Numbered from the stretch's first letter, positions 1-9,784 are shown. The stretch: DNA of 64,000 nt from an uncultured Oscillospiraceae bacterium (GCA_934636655.1 CAKUAS010000001.1:62001-126000); one strand, 5' to 3'. The notes: generated from the letters alone by a model not told the origin. A program made the numbers and translations.

Positions 1-509
1 ACTCTTATGGATGCGGAAACCTCAAATTCGGCAGCGCTCTTACAGCCGTTCATATCAAGTCCGATGTATATCTCTTTTTCTTTAACGCGAAACTCGCTTT
101 CAAAAAACGGTATCATTGAGCCGACGAAGCCATTTACTGTGTTATAGCGTATTACGGCATCATAGGGATCTTCTGCGGATATGACAGAGCGCAGACGGAT
201 AAGGCCGAAATATACACCATTTTTGAAGCGCCTGAGCGCTCGCAGCGCAACCTTGGCAAGCTCCAGCCAGTCATTTAGCGTAAAATCAAGCGAAAAGCTT
301 TTTTTCGGCTTTTCCTTTTTCTCTTCATCGGCCTCTGTTGCTTCCTCGGGCCTCGGCTTTTTCTCCTTAGGGGGATACAGGACGAGCTTATAAAACCAGA
401 CGTGTGCAGATACCGTGAATCCACCCTCGGTATAAGACGCATACACACCGAGCGGAATTAGCATGATCGCCGTTAAAAGTATTAAGATGATAATAAGCGC
501 CAAGCGCAT
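1..509 (-). CDS. DUF2953 family protein (YtfI-like), partial
   Basis: About 169 codons of the N-terminal part are present; the rest runs off the left edge. The protein opens with one hydrophobic signal-anchor helix (about residues 3-22), followed by a Lys/Glu/Pro-rich linker and a mixed alpha/beta region with Arg-rich segments, the usual look of DUF2953 proteins. It starts 12 nt after scpB with GGGGTG close to the ATG, so it is probably co-transcribed. In Clostridia and Bacilli DUF2953 genes commonly sit beside the GerW/YtfJ spore gene, which would lie just left of this window. Its function is not known. The family call rests on fold pattern and position. Confidence 0.7.
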   Translation of the reverse strand, partial: MRLALIIILILLTAIMLIPLGVYASYTEGGFTVSAHVWFYKLVLYPPKEKKPRPEEATEADEEKKEKPKKSFSLDFTLNDWLELAKVALRALRRFKNGVYFGLIRLRSVISAEDPYDAVIRYNTVNGFVGSMIPFFESEFRVKEKEIYIGLDMNGCKSAAEFEVSASIR

Positions 510-521
510 CACCCCAAAGAC

Positions 522-1124
522 TTATTTAAGCTCCTCCATTTGGAGCTGATTATTGCCGACTGTGCTGAGCTTTTCTATGGCATCCTCAAGCTTTTTGACT
601 CCGTCACCGGAGCTTATATCCGGAAGCTCGGGAAGTTCCTCAAGTTTGCTTATGCCCATCGTACGAAGAAAAACATCTGTAGTACGCAAAAGCGAAGGTC
701 TCCCGGGAACGTCGAGCTTACCGCAGCGTTCGATAAGACCGCGATCTATGAGCACGCCGACGGTGTATGAGCTGTCAACGCCGCGAACCTGGTCGATATA
801 TGCCCTCGTGACGGGCTGAAAATAAGCAACGACGGCAAGCGTTTCAAGGGCAGGCTGCGAGAGCATAGGCGGCTTGCGCTGCTCAAGCGTTTTGCTTATC
901 ACCGCCGCATATTCCGGCGACGAGCACATTTGCAGCTTGTTGTCAAGCGTCAATATGCGCATACCTCGCATACCGAAGCTGTATTCATCCGCAAGCTCCT
1001 TTGCCGCTGCAAGGATCTCGTCCTCCCCAACTTCGAGGATGAGCGATATGCGCGCGGCCGGAACCGGTTCACCTGCCGCAAAAAGTATTGCCTCAATTGC
1101 TGACTTTATATTCTCTGTTTCCAT
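522..1124 (-). CDS. scpB: Segregation and condensation protein B
   Basis: ScpB is the dimeric winged-helix (kite) subunit that joins ScpA and Smc in bacterial condensin and helps compact and separate chromosomes. The 200-residue length is typical. Tandem winged helices are visible: the first covers about residues 1-80, and the second contains the conserved run from PALETLAVVAY to GRPSLLRTT (about 92-150), including the TRAYIDQVRGVDS helix. It lies 7 nt after scpA, the usual pair. The smc gene is also in this window, 60 kb away at 60114-63134. Confidence 0.95.
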   Translation of the reverse strand: METENIKSAIEAILFAAGEPVPAARISLILEVGEDEILAAAKELADEYSFGMRGMRILTLDNKLQMCSSPEYAAVISKTLEQRKPPMLSQPALETLAVVAYFQPVTRAYIDQVRGVDSSYTVGVLIDRGLIERCGKLDVPGRPSLLRTTDVFLRTMGISKLEELPELPDISSGDGVKKLEDAIEKLSTVGNNQLQMEELK

Positions 1125-1131
1125 TACAAAC

Positions 1132-1914
1132 CTACTCTACTATTCTGTCAAGAATTTCGCCGACATCGCCGCCGGTGAAAGAAAGCGTATAGTCGCTCTC
1201 ATCGCCCGTGAGCTCGACGCTGCCCATGCTGCACAGCTCAAGGATGGATATGAATGTCGCAACAATCTCCGATCGGCTGCGGCACTCGGAATAAAGCTCG
1301 GAGAGCTTTGCCGGGCCGGCTTGCAGCCTGTCTATAAGCTCGCGGCTTTTCGTGCGCACCTCGTACACGATACGTGATGGCGCAAGACGGTGCGCAAACT
1401 CCGGCTCCGCCGGTTTTCCTCCGCGAGTTATGACTGTGTACAGCGCACGGAAGAGATCCGCCGGTTCATGACGATATTCATACTCGCGCTTTATATCCGG
1501 CAGTGGTTCAGGGAGCTTTGCATAGTACAAAAGTCCCTTTTCCGAGGCTTTTTTCAGTTCAGGAGTTATCTTCTGAACCGCCGAATAAATATCCTTGCAC
1601 TTTAATTGCTCAAGAGAAGTCATTAGTTCTTCCAGTTCACTGACCTCTTCCTCTCCGGCAAGGAGCGTTCTGGTCTTGATATACAGCAGATGTGAGGCCA
1701 TTTGCACGAACTCGCTCGTTATCTCTAGATCCATCTTCTCCATCTGCTCGAGGTATTCAAGGTATTGGTCAAGTATCTCGGATATTTTTATATCGCGTAT
1801 CTCTATTTTGTTTTTTGACAGCAGCATGAGGATAAGGCTGAGCGGACCGTCAAAATCCTGGAGCTCATTTTTATCCTTAACTATGCTTTCAAGGTGAAAA
1901 GTCGGATTATCCAT
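1132..1914 (-). CDS. scpA: Segregation and condensation protein A
   Basis: ScpA is the kleisin that bridges the two Smc heads in condensin. The product is 260 residues, the usual size. The N-terminal Smc-neck-binding region shows the family signature FDGPLSLIL and then LLSKNKIEI (about residues 20-40). The acidic middle and the C-terminal winged helix, which contacts the Smc cap, follow. I chose the ATG at 1914 because it yields the family N-terminus MDNPTFHLE. An upstream TTG at 1920 overlaps the protease stop (TTGA) and could also serve. No clear ribosome site is seen, so translation is probably coupled to the upstream gene. Confidence 0.94.
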   Translation of the reverse strand: MDNPTFHLESIVKDKNELQDFDGPLSLILMLLSKNKIEIRDIKISEILDQYLEYLEQMEKMDLEITSEFVQMASHLLYIKTRTLLAGEEEVSELEELMTSLEQLKCKDIYSAVQKITPELKKASEKGLLYYAKLPEPLPDIKREYEYRHEPADLFRALYTVITRGGKPAEPEFAHRLAPSRIVYEVRTKSRELIDRLQAGPAKLSELYSECRSRSEIVATFISILELCSMGSVELTGDESDYTLSFTGGDVGEILDRIVE

Positions 1915-1916
1915 TA

Positions 1917-2609
1917 TCAATAAAACAGTATGCTCGAAAGGTCATAACCCCATTCGGCAAACACAAAAAGGAATTTGAACACGGCCCCCGTGACCGTCTG
2001 GAGCGGCTTTGCGAGAATATCGGTAGCTATAAGAATAAGCAGAAGGATCATACCGTAGCGCTCATAACGCATGAGCTTTAAATATGCCTCATCGCTCATG
2101 AGCGAAAACAGGACCTTCGATCCGTCCAGCGGCGGCACGGGAATGATGTTGAATATTGCAAGCGCTATGCTCAGATACGCAGTTAAGTAGACCATATCAA
2201 GCACATCGCCCCAAAATTCACTGCCCGATAGAGTACACGGGAGAAAAATGATGCCGTAAATAAACAACACAACGCAGCAGATCAGGACATTCGATACCGG
2301 ACCTGCAAGCGCAGTTATCGCCATATCTCGCTTGGGGTGCTTAAAATTTCGCATATCGACCGGAACGGGCTTTGCCCAGCCGAATTTGAATGCGATCATC
2401 ATAATCAGACCGAAAATATCTATGTGCTTTATGGGGTTAAGCGTAAGCCTGCCCATGTTTTTCGCCGTATTGTCGCCCAGTTTATACGCAACAAAGCCGT
2501 GACTGAGCTCGTGCAGCGTTATACACACGAGTGCCGGTATGACGGACATGAGCATACTCGTGATCACCGACCAATCAAGGTTTCGGATTACATCACCAAA
2601 TGAATTCAT
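1917..2609 (-). CDS. Site-2 protease family membrane metalloprotease (peptidase M50)
   Basis: This 230-residue intramembrane zinc protease has the metal-binding HELSH motif at about residues 33-37 inside the first membrane helix. The third ligand lies in the later helix motif ending PVPPLDGSKV (about 170-180). Five or so hydrophobic segments are visible. The start at 2609 has AAGGTAG upstream and gives MNSFGDV; a longer frame that reads back into engB is not needed. M50 genes directly upstream of scpA are common in Clostridia. Substrates cannot be inferred. It belongs to a different subgroup from the SpoIVFB-like protease at 17306-17896. Confidence 0.88.
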   Translation of the reverse strand: MNSFGDVIRNLDWSVITSMLMSVIPALVCITLHELSHGFVAYKLGDNTAKNMGRLTLNPIKHIDIFGLIMMIAFKFGWAKPVPVDMRNFKHPKRDMAITALAGPVSNVLICCVVLFIYGIIFLPCTLSGSEFWGDVLDMVYLTAYLSIALAIFNIIPVPPLDGSKVLFSLMSDEAYLKLMRYERYGMILLLILIATDILAKPLQTVTGAVFKFLFVFAEWGYDLSSILFY

Positions 2610-2619
2610 AGGATCTACC

Positions 2620-3210
2620 TTAAACGTATTTGAGTATCTGCGACATAAGCGCATCACGCCCGCTGCCCTTTTCCGCGGAGAACAGAATGAGCGGCGTTTC
2701 TTCATCAAGTCCGAGGGTAAGGCGAATGAGCTCCAGATTGGGCTCGATTTCGCTTTTTTTCAGCTTATCGGACTTATTGGCAACGACAACGAGCGGACAG
2801 CCGGTGCTTTTGAACCACTGCGCCATCGTCACATCGTCAGCCGTCGGCTTATGGCGCGAGTCGACGATCATTACACCTAGGTCGATCAGCCCGTCGATAG
2901 CAAAAAACTGCTCCATGAGCTTTCCCCAGCGCTCGCGCTCGGACTTTGAGACCTTGGCATAGCCGTATCCGGGAAGATCGACGAAGTAGACCTTCTTATC
3001 TATAAGAAAATAGTTTACATGTATCGTCTTTCCGGGCGACTGGCCTACGCGCGCAAAATTTTTGCGGTTTAAAAGCCTGTTTATCACCGAGGATTTTCCG
3101 ACATTGGATTTGCCGGAAAAAACGATATTCGGAAGCTCATCGCGTATAAAGCCCGATGGGGCTGCCGCGCTTTTTATAAACTCGGCTTTGTTGATGTTAA
3201 GTTCAGCCAT
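2620..3210 (-). CDS. engB: Ribosome biogenesis GTPase EngB (YsxC/YihA)
   Basis: EngB is a TRAFAC GTPase needed for late assembly of the 50S subunit. At 196 residues it has the expected length. The G1 motif GKSNVGKSS is at about residues 32-40, switch G2 is followed by G3 DLPGYG (about 78-83), G4 NKSD is near residue 145 and G5 FSAEKG near 176. It starts 7 nt after the lon stop with AGGTGA upstream. The lon-engB pairing is the same as in Bacillus subtilis. Confidence 0.96.
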   Translation of the reverse strand: MAELNINKAEFIKSAAAPSGFIRDELPNIVFSGKSNVGKSSVINRLLNRKNFARVGQSPGKTIHVNYFLIDKKVYFVDLPGYGYAKVSKSERERWGKLMEQFFAIDGLIDLGVMIVDSRHKPTADDVTMAQWFKSTGCPLVVVANKSDKLKKSEIEPNLELIRLTLGLDEETPLILFSAEKGSGRDALMSQILKYV

Positions 3211-3217
3211 GGCTCAC

Positions 3218-5620
3218 CTACTGTCTTATTCCCGGACGGGACTTCTTACCCGAAACAGGCATGATGACCTCGGGCTTATTCTCTGCATCCCTGTGCGCAA
3301 GTGCCGTTTCGAGCACCTTATCGACTTTATCGGCCAGAACAAAGTTTAGCGCCTTACGCACTGTCGGGTCGATCTCGTCAAGATCGGGCTCGTTATCGGC
3401 AGGAATTATAACGGTGCTGACACCGTTTCGCATTGCGGCCATCGTCTTTTCTTTGAGTCCGCCTATGGGCAGGACTCTGCCGCGCAGGCTTATCTCGCCC
3501 GTCATCGCGATATCACGTCGCACAGGTGTTCCGGTCAGCGCCGAAACTATTGCCGTGCAGACCGTAACGCCGGCGGATGGGCCGTCCTTGGGTATTGCCC
3601 CCTCTGGGAAATGGATGTGTATATCCTTCGTCTTATAAAAATCGGCTTCGATGCCGAGCTTATTAGCGCGGCTCCTTATGCATGTCATTGCCGCCTGGCA
3701 GGACTCCTGCATGACCTTGCCGAGGTTGCCTGTCAGTTCCAGCTTTCCGCTGCCGTCAACTACCGCGACTTCGACATCGAGCACCTCACCGCCAACGCTT
3801 GTCCACGCAAGACCGCGCACAAGGCCGACCTCGTCGCTCATTCTGCGCTGTTCAGGCTTAAACTTAGGCGCGCCGAGGTACGGCTGCAATGCTCCAGAGC
3901 GCAGAGACAGACTCTTACGCTCGCCGTCGGCGATCGAAACGGCAGCCTTACGGCACAGTGACGCTATCTGGCGTTCGAGATTTCTAACACCGGATTCACG
4001 GGTGTAATAGGTTATGATCTCGCGTATGGCATCGTCGCTGACCTTAAGCTGAGAGGCTTTCAGGCCGTGCTTTTTGCGCTGCTTCGGCAGCAGATGGCCC
4101 TTAGCGATGCTGAGCTTTTCCTCATCGGTATAGCTTGAAAGTTCAATGACCTCCATGCGGTCAATAAGTGCTCTGGGTATCGTATCGAGTGAGTTTGCGG
4201 TCGTTATAAAGAACACGTCCGATAGGTCAAACGGCACTTCAAGGAAGTTATCGCGGAACGTCGAGTTCTGCTCGGGGTCGAGCGCTTCAAGCAGCGCCGC
4301 CGAGGGATCGCCCCGATAGTCAGAGCCGAGCTTATCGACCTCGTCTAGTACCATGACAGGATTCATACTCTTTGCCTGACGGATACCGGAGATGATCCTG
4401 CCCGGCATTGCGCCGACATAGGTCTTTCTGTGTCCGCGGATCTCCGCCTCGTCGTGGACACCGCCGAGGGATATTCGTACACACTTGCGATTCGTAGCAC
4501 GGGCAATGCTCATTGCGATGCTGGTCTTGCCTGTTCCCGGAGGGCCGACAAGGCATAACAGACTTCCTCCTGCTTTGGGAGCAAGCTGTCTTACGGCAAG
4601 GTATTCTATAATACGCCGCTTGACCTTTTCAAGGCCGAAGTGGTCCTCGTCGAGTACTTTGCGCGCTTTTTCTATATCCCGGGTCTCCTCGGTTTTTATA
4701 TTCCACGGCAGCTCAAGGCATACGTCGAGATAGCCGCGGATGACAGTTGCCTCGGTAGATCCGAAAGGCTGCTTTGCAAGGTGAGATACTTCTTTGAGCA
4801 GCTTTTCCTCTATCTCCTGCGAAAGCTTAAGATCGCGGATCTTACGGCGGTATTCGCCGATATCATCGGTCGTATCGTCCTCGCCGAGCTCCTGCTGGAT
4901 TATCTTCATCTGCTCACGCAGGTAATAATCGCGCTGACTGCGGTTGACCTGCTCGTTCGTCGCCTCGTTGAGTTCCTGCTCAATGCTCATAACGTTGAGC
5001 TCATGGTTGAGCATTTCGATCAGCATTTCAAGTCTGCGGCAAGGGTGCAGCTCCTCAAGTAGCACCTGCTTCTGGCGATAATCAAAGCGCACGTTCTGCG
5101 CCGTGTAATCGGCAACAAATGCCGGATCACGGCTGACGACGAGATTGAGAAGCATTTCGGGCGGCATACCGCCGGAGAGCTGTACATATTCGTCAAAGAG
5201 GCCTACTGTCGTGCGCATCAGCGCTTCTTTTCGGTCGGCGGCGACCTTCTCTGCCTTGTCGGGAACACTTTCGATTTCGCCGAAGAAATACGGCTGCTCG
5301 GAGCTGAGAGACGATATCCTGCCCCTGTAAAGCCCCTCGGCCATAACTTTGCACAGCTTGCCGCCGGGCTGGCGCACAAGCTGGCGGATACGGCAGACAA
5401 CACCGTATTCGTAAAGGTCATTGAGCTCGGGCATGTCGTTTGATATGTCCTTCTGGGTTACGAGAAATATCTCCTGATCGGAGTTTTGAGCAAAGTTGAG
5501 AGCTGCAAGCGATATCGGGCGCTCAACATCAAAGCTCAGGAGCATTCCGGGGAATATGTTAAGGCCTCGCAGAGGCAGTATCGCCATCGCGCGGTCGGGT
5601 ATATTCTTATTCTGATTCAT
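3218..5620 (-). CDS. lon: ATP-dependent protease La
   Basis: Lon is a cytoplasmic AAA+ serine protease that degrades damaged and regulatory proteins. The 800-residue product has the N-terminal substrate-binding LAN domain (about 10-205), a coiled linker, the AAA+ module with Walker A GPPGTGKTS (about 367) and Walker B VMVLDEVDK, and the C-terminal protease domain with the Ser-Lys dyad (KDGPSAG, Ser near 682; Lys in GGLKEK near 724). The start at 5620 has GGAGG 8 nt ahead and gives MNQNKN; a longer frame to 5680 would cross a terminator-like hairpin. It lies between clpX and engB in the classic proteolysis cluster. Confidence 0.97.
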   Translation of the reverse strand: MNQNKNIPDRAMAILPLRGLNIFPGMLLSFDVERPISLAALNFAQNSDQEIFLVTQKDISNDMPELNDLYEYGVVCRIRQLVRQPGGKLCKVMAEGLYRGRISSLSSEQPYFFGEIESVPDKAEKVAADRKEALMRTTVGLFDEYVQLSGGMPPEMLLNLVVSRDPAFVADYTAQNVRFDYRQKQVLLEELHPCRRLEMLIEMLNHELNVMSIEQELNEATNEQVNRSQRDYYLREQMKIIQQELGEDDTTDDIGEYRRKIRDLKLSQEIEEKLLKEVSHLAKQPFGSTEATVIRGYLDVCLELPWNIKTEETRDIEKARKVLDEDHFGLEKVKRRIIEYLAVRQLAPKAGGSLLCLVGPPGTGKTSIAMSIARATNRKCVRISLGGVHDEAEIRGHRKTYVGAMPGRIISGIRQAKSMNPVMVLDEVDKLGSDYRGDPSAALLEALDPEQNSTFRDNFLEVPFDLSDVFFITTANSLDTIPRALIDRMEVIELSSYTDEEKLSIAKGHLLPKQRKKHGLKASQLKVSDDAIREIITYYTRESGVRNLERQIASLCRKAAVSIADGERKSLSLRSGALQPYLGAPKFKPEQRRMSDEVGLVRGLAWTSVGGEVLDVEVAVVDGSGKLELTGNLGKVMQESCQAAMTCIRSRANKLGIEADFYKTKDIHIHFPEGAIPKDGPSAGVTVCTAIVSALTGTPVRRDIAMTGEISLRGRVLPIGGLKEKTMAAMRNGVSTVIIPADNEPDLDEIDPTVRKALNFVLADKVDKVLETALAHRDAENKPEVIMPVSGKKSRPGIRQ

Positions 5621-5657
5621 GTGCCAAACCTCCTTCTGAGGGACAAAAAATAGGGAT

Positions 5658-5693
5658 AAAAACGCAGCAAGACAGGGCAATGCCCCGTCTTGC
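5658..5693 (-). terminator. Rho-independent terminator candidate between clpX and lon
   Basis: On the minus strand a stem of GCAAGAC, one mismatch and GGGC closes on a 3-nt loop (5667-5693). It is followed three bases later by a run of five T and, further on, by another T-rich stretch. It lies 10 nt after the clpX stop and just before the lon ribosome site, so it could stop or attenuate read-through into lon. Confidence 0.6.
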
Positions 5694-5702
5694 CATGTTG
5701 TA

Positions 5703-6944
5703 TCATTTGCGTATTACGTCGGGGCCGGTTCCGTTTTTCACACAGTCGGCAGTGACAATTACTTTCTCAATATCGTGCTCGGACGGCACGGTGTACATGA
5801 TGTCGGTCATTATGCCTTCCATCACGCTTCTGAGTCCACGAGCACCGATCTTCATCTCGATAGCCTTATCCGCTATCGCTTCAAGTGCTTCCTTATCATA
5901 GACAAGCTTTACTCCGTCGTACTCCATGAGTGCCTCATACTGCTTTGTCATTGCATTTTTGGGCTCCGTAAGTATGCGGACGAGGTCTTCACGCTTTAAG
6001 GATGTAAGCGGCGCTATGACTGGCAGACGACCGATAAGCTCAGGGATAATGCCGAACTTCAAGAGATCGTGCTGCTGAGCCTGCTTTAAAAGCTCACCGA
6101 CATCACGCTCTGTCGAGCTTTTAATCTCTGCGCCGAAGCCCATGCTCTTTTTCTCGGTGCGTTTTTCGATGATCTTATCAAGGCCGTCGAACGCGCCGCC
6201 GCAGATGAAGAGTATATTCGTCGTATCGACCTTGATAAACTCCTGATGCGGATGCTTGCGTCCGCCCTGAGGAGGAACGTTTGCGACAGTGCCCTCAAGC
6301 AGCTTCAAAAGTGCCTGCTGCACACCTTCGCCGGAAACGTCACGCGTTATCGACGTGTTTTCGCTCTTGCGGGCGATCTTGTCGATCTCGTCAATATAGA
6401 TTATACCTTTTTCGGCGCGCTCTACGTCGAAATCGGCCGCCTGCAGGAGGCGCAGGAGGATATTCTCGACATCCTCGCCGACATAGCCGGCCTCAGTGAG
6501 CGTGGTCGCGTCCGCGATAGCGAAAGGCACGTTGAGCATCTTGGCCAGCGACTGGGCAAAAAGAGTCTTGCCGCTGCCTGTGGGGCCGATGAGCAGAATA
6601 TTGCTTTTTTGCAGCTCAACATCGTTATCGCCGGCAAAAAGTATGCGCTTATAGTGGTTATACACCGCTACCGATAAAACGATCTTGGCCCTCTCCTGGC
6701 CGACGATGTACGCATCCAGCCTCTTTTTGATCTCGGAAGGCTTCGGGAGATCTTCAAAGCGCAGGCGATTACCCTGATTGTCATGTACGGGAGCCTGCTC
6801 GTCCTCGGCGATAATACTCATGCACAGATTAATGCACTCATCGCAGATATATGCGCCGTTGCCGGCAATGAGTCTGCCGGTCTGGGCCTGTGTTTTTCCG
6901 CAGAATGAGCAGCGAATGCTCTTTCTGTCGTCTGTTCTTGCCAT
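5703..6944 (-). CDS. clpX: ATP-dependent Clp protease ATP-binding subunit ClpX
   Basis: ClpX is the AAA+ unfoldase that feeds substrates to ClpP. The 413-residue product has the N-terminal C4 zinc-binding domain (CSFC at 12-15, CDEC near 34-37) for adaptor and substrate docking. Then come Walker A GPTGSGKT (about 118-125), Walker [11 protein letters not shown], pore-loop GYVG, an Arg-finger region, and IGF-like KSMGFGAE, the loop that docks onto ClpP. GAGGT precedes the ATG. It lies 62 nt after clpP, with a strong hairpin between them. Confidence 0.97.
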   Translation of the reverse strand: MARTDDRKSIRCSFCGKTQAQTGRLIAGNGAYICDECINLCMSIIAEDEQAPVHDNQGNRLRFEDLPKPSEIKKRLDAYIVGQERAKIVLSVAVYNHYKRILFAGDNDVELQKSNILLIGPTGSGKTLFAQSLAKMLNVPFAIADATTLTEAGYVGEDVENILLRLLQAADFDVERAEKGIIYIDEIDKIARKSENTSITRDVSGEGVQQALLKLLEGTVANVPPQGGRKHPHQEFIKVDTTNILFICGGAFDGLDKIIEKRTEKKSMGFGAEIKSSTERDVGELLKQAQQHDLLKFGIIPELIGRLPVIAPLTSLKREDLVRILTEPKNAMTKQYEALMEYDGVKLVYDKEALEAIADKAIEMKIGARGLRSVMEGIMTDIMYTVPSEHDIEKVIVTADCVKNGTGPDVIRK

Positions 6945-6969
6945 AGTTCTACCTCAGGAAATGATGTAA

Positions 6970-6996
6970 TATGGGGGAACACTCGGTTCCCCCATA
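6970..6996 (-). other. Perfect hairpin between clpP and clpX
   Basis: An 11-bp perfect inverted repeat (arm TATGGGGGAAC) with a 5-nt loop fills the clpP-clpX spacer. On the minus strand the sequence after the stem is ATTACATC, not a T run, so it is a poor terminator. It is more likely an mRNA stabiliser, processing site or partial attenuator that sets the clpP:clpX ratio. Confidence 0.6.
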
Positions 6997-7006
6997 AATT
7001 TCGTGC

Positions 7007-7588
7007 TTATCGCTTGGTGATCACCTTATCGATAAGGCCGTATTCGAGGGCTTCCTGTGCGGACATAAAATGGTCGCGTTCGCAGTCAGCTTCAACGACG
7101 GAGATATCCTTACCGGTGTTTTCGGCGAGGATCCTGTTAAGATTTTTCTTTATCTTGAGGATCTGCTCTGCCTGGATCTGAATATCGGTGCACTGACCCT
7201 TGCTGCCGCCGGAGGGCTGGTGGATCATGATCTCGGCATTAGGCAGTGCAAGGCGCTTGCCTTTTGCGCCGCTCGAGAGCAAAAATGCTCCCATAGACGC
7301 AGCCATACCGATGCATATGGTGGATACGTCAGGCTTTATATACTGCATTGTGTCGTAGATCGCCATGCCGGAGGTAACACTGCCGCCGGGGCTGTTGATA
7401 TAAAACTGTATGTCCTTATCGGGGTCCTGCGCTTCAAGGTACAGAAGCTGGGCAACGATAAGGCTCGCGGTCGTGTCGTTAACTTCCTCCGACAGCATGA
7501 TTATGCGGTCGTTGAGAAGTCTTGAAAAGATATCATACGAACGCTCGCCGCGGCTTGTCTGTTCTACTACATAGGGTACTAAACTCAT
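7007..7588 (-). CDS. clpP: ATP-dependent Clp protease proteolytic subunit ClpP
   Basis: ClpP forms the tetradecameric serine protease barrel partnered by ClpX. The 193-residue product shows the N-terminal axial loop region, the catalytic Ser in GMAASMGA (about residue 97), His in MIHQPSGG (about 122) and Asp in the NTGKD segment (about 171). The start [11 protein letters not shown] is the family N-terminus, with AAAGGAGA upstream. It follows tig by about 60 nt, giving the standard tig-clpP-clpX order. Confidence 0.98.
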   Translation of the reverse strand: MSLVPYVVEQTSRGERSYDIFSRLLNDRIIMLSEEVNDTTASLIVAQLLYLEAQDPDKDIQFYINSPGGSVTSGMAIYDTMQYIKPDVSTICIGMAASMGAFLLSSGAKGKRLALPNAEIMIHQPSGGSKGQCTDIQIQAEQILKIKKNLNRILAENTGKDISVVEADCERDHFMSAQEALEYGLIDKVITKR

Positions 7589-7648
7589 TTTTTAACGTCT
7601 CCTTTCTTCAGCTTACCGTGTGGAGATCATATCCTTAAACGAGATAGA

Positions 7649-8968
7649 TTATTCAGCCTCTTTTTCCTCGGCAGGCTCCTCGGCGGGAGCTTCCTCGGTA
7701 GCGGACTCAATAACTATCTTGGTCGCTTTTTCTTTCTTGAACTCGTTTCTGATATATTCATCGCCGAAGTACTGGCGGATCTGCTCGGGGGTCACGCCGA
7801 CAGACTCGGCCGCGCCCTTAATGTAGTCCTCAAGCTCTTCGTCGGTGACTTCAATGTTCTCCGCCTCAACGATAGCGTTGAGAAGCAGTTCCTGCTTAAC
7901 CTGATACTCTGCAGCCGGACGGATGGTCGCGTTGATGGCTTCTTCGTCAAGACCCATCATCTTTTTGATGTCGTCGGTGCTCATCTTCGGATCGGTGAGG
8001 CCGAAGTTCGCGGCGTAGCTGCGGATGAGCTCGTCGATCTTCTCCTGCATCATGCTTTCGGGAACTTCAACGGTCATATTATCGCATGCCTTAGTCATGA
8101 TAGCGGTGCGGAACTTTGCATCCATCTGCTGATCCATAACGCGCTCCATGTCCTTGCGGGTGTCGGCTCTGTATTCTTCAACAGTGTTGAACTCGGAAAC
8201 ATCCTGAACGAAATCATCGTCGAGTTCCGGCAGCTCGGTCATGGACAGGCCGTTGAGCTTAACCTTGAATACAACATCCTTGCCGGCAAGCTCTGCCGCG
8301 TAATCCTCGGGGAAAGTGATGTTAATATCCTTCTCGTCTCCGATGTTCATGCCGACGATCTGCTCCTCAAAGCCGGGAACGAAGGTATTCGAGCCAAGCT
8401 CAAGCTCATAGCCTTCTGCCTTGCCTCCGTCAAAAGGAACGCCATCGAGAGTGCCTTCAAAGTCAATATCTGCGGTATCGCCCATCTGAGCCTCACGCTC
8501 GAGGTCGATAACGCGGCCGTTGCGCTTGCGGACGCCGTCGATCTGGCCGTCAACGTCTTCTTCGGTGATGATATAAGTCTCTTTAACTGCGCTGAGGTTT
8601 TTGTACTCGCCGAGGGTAACTTCGGGGTAAAGCTCAACGTCGAAGGTCAGAGTGAGCACTTTATCGTCGGAAAGATCCATATTGGAAACCGCGGGCTTGC
8701 CGATGATCTTCAGGCCGCAATTATCGTAGCCGTGCTCATATGCGGGAGCGACGAGCTCGTCGATAGCATCCTGGTAGAAAACATCGTGGCCGTACATGCC
8801 CTCAACAACAGCGCGGGGTGCTTTGCCCTTTCTGAAGCCGGGGATAGAGATGCCGCCCTTATTCTTGCTAAAAGCCTTATTTACCGCTTCGTCGAATTCT
8901 TTTGCATCGACTTCGACCTGAAAACTTGCGGTCTTGGAGTCTTTCTTTTCTACGTTCTTGACTAACAT
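7649..8968 (-). CDS. tig: Trigger factor
   Basis: Trigger factor is the ribosome-bound chaperone and peptidyl-prolyl isomerase that receives nascent chains. The 439-residue product has the ribosome-binding signature GFRKGKAPR (about 44-52), an FKBP-type PPIase domain (about 155-245, GDTADIDFEG onward) and a helical C-terminal chaperone domain ending in an acidic Glu/Ala tail. TTAGGAGG precedes the ATG. It heads the clp cluster. No convincing promoter hexamer pair was found in the 90 bp upstream, apart from a lone TTGACT. Confidence 0.97.
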   Translation of the reverse strand: MLVKNVEKKDSKTASFQVEVDAKEFDEAVNKAFSKNKGGISIPGFRKGKAPRAVVEGMYGHDVFYQDAIDELVAPAYEHGYDNCGLKIIGKPAVSNMDLSDDKVLTLTFDVELYPEVTLGEYKNLSAVKETYIITEEDVDGQIDGVRKRNGRVIDLEREAQMGDTADIDFEGTLDGVPFDGGKAEGYELELGSNTFVPGFEEQIVGMNIGDEKDINITFPEDYAAELAGKDVVFKVKLNGLSMTELPELDDDFVQDVSEFNTVEEYRADTRKDMERVMDQQMDAKFRTAIMTKACDNMTVEVPESMMQEKIDELIRSYAANFGLTDPKMSTDDIKKMMGLDEEAINATIRPAAEYQVKQELLLNAIVEAENIEVTDEELEDYIKGAAESVGVTPEQIRQYFGDEYIRNEFKKEKATKIVIESATEEAPAEEPAEEKEAE

Positions 8969-9058
8969 TTATATATTCCTCCTAATATAATTCACATAGA
9001 CCAAAACATAATAACAGATATTTCAGTCAAAAGCAATTATTTTCTTTGAACTCGCATT

Positions 9059-9745
9059 TTAAATAAGCTTTACGGGTCTGAATTTAACATGATCGGCTGA
9101 AACGAGCATGAAATCCGTGCCGCCGAGCATACCGTTGAAGGCATATTGGCAGCCTGCGCCGTGTATATGTCCGTAGCAGCAGCGCTTTACATTGTATTTT
9201 TGCAGAAGCGCCAATATCTCGGGGCATGTATAATTCATATACTTCGGAGGATAATGCAAAAATACATATATCTCATCTGTCTTAGCGGACTTGAGCGAAG
9301 CTTCAAGCCGCATGATCTCGCGATTCATAATCTTTTTATCGTGCTCTGCACCTTTGCTTTCTTCATAAAACCAGCCGCGAGTGCCGCAGATGGAAACTCC
9401 GGCATATTCAAAGCTCGAATTGTGCATAACATCGATCGTTTTTATATCGTTTTGCTCGAAAAAGCTGCGTGCTTTTGTCGCCGTTGTCCACCAGTAATCG
9501 TGATTGCCCTTTAAGATTATTTTTCTTCCGGGCAAAGCGTCGATAAACTTAAAGTCCGGCAGCGCTTCCTCCATCGTCATTCCCCAGGTAATATCTCCGC
9601 ACAAAACGGTGAGATCATCGTCATTGAGCTCTGCAAAGCCTTCACTGAGCTTTTGGACATAGTTTTCCCAACGTCCGCCGAAAACGTCCATGGGTTTATT
9701 TGTTCCGAGCGACAGATGAGTATCGCCGATCGTGTATAAAGACAT
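9059..9745 (-). CDS. Calcineurin-like metallophosphoesterase
   Basis: A 228-residue cytoplasmic dinuclear-metal phosphoesterase with all core motifs: GDTHL (about 7-11), GDITWG (about 50), GNHDYWW (about 85) and the C-terminal GHIHG (about 195). The short start at 9745 (MSLYTIGDTH) has GGAGG five bases upstream. The GNHDYWW form is seen in a small Firmicute subfamily of uncharacterised phosphohydrolases, so the substrate cannot be named. It is transcribed away from the DUF1540 gene, sharing a short control region that holds a perfect palindrome. Confidence 0.88.
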   Translation of the reverse strand: MSLYTIGDTHLSLGTNKPMDVFGGRWENYVQKLSEGFAELNDDDLTVLCGDITWGMTMEEALPDFKFIDALPGRKIILKGNHDYWWTTATKARSFFEQNDIKTIDVMHNSSFEYAGVSICGTRGWFYEESKGAEHDKKIMNREIMRLEASLKSAKTDEIYVFLHYPPKYMNYTCPEILALLQKYNVKRCCYGHIHGAGCQYAFNGMLGGTDFMLVSADHVKFRPVKLI

Positions 9746-9784
9746 GCTGCCTCCGTATAAAACTGAAATTATGGTCAAGAATAA

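Noticed and set aside
2610..2708. N-terminal extension of the site-2 protease into engB
   Set aside because: It would overlap engB by about 90 nt; the ATG at 2609 gives the normal N-terminus and has a ribosome site.
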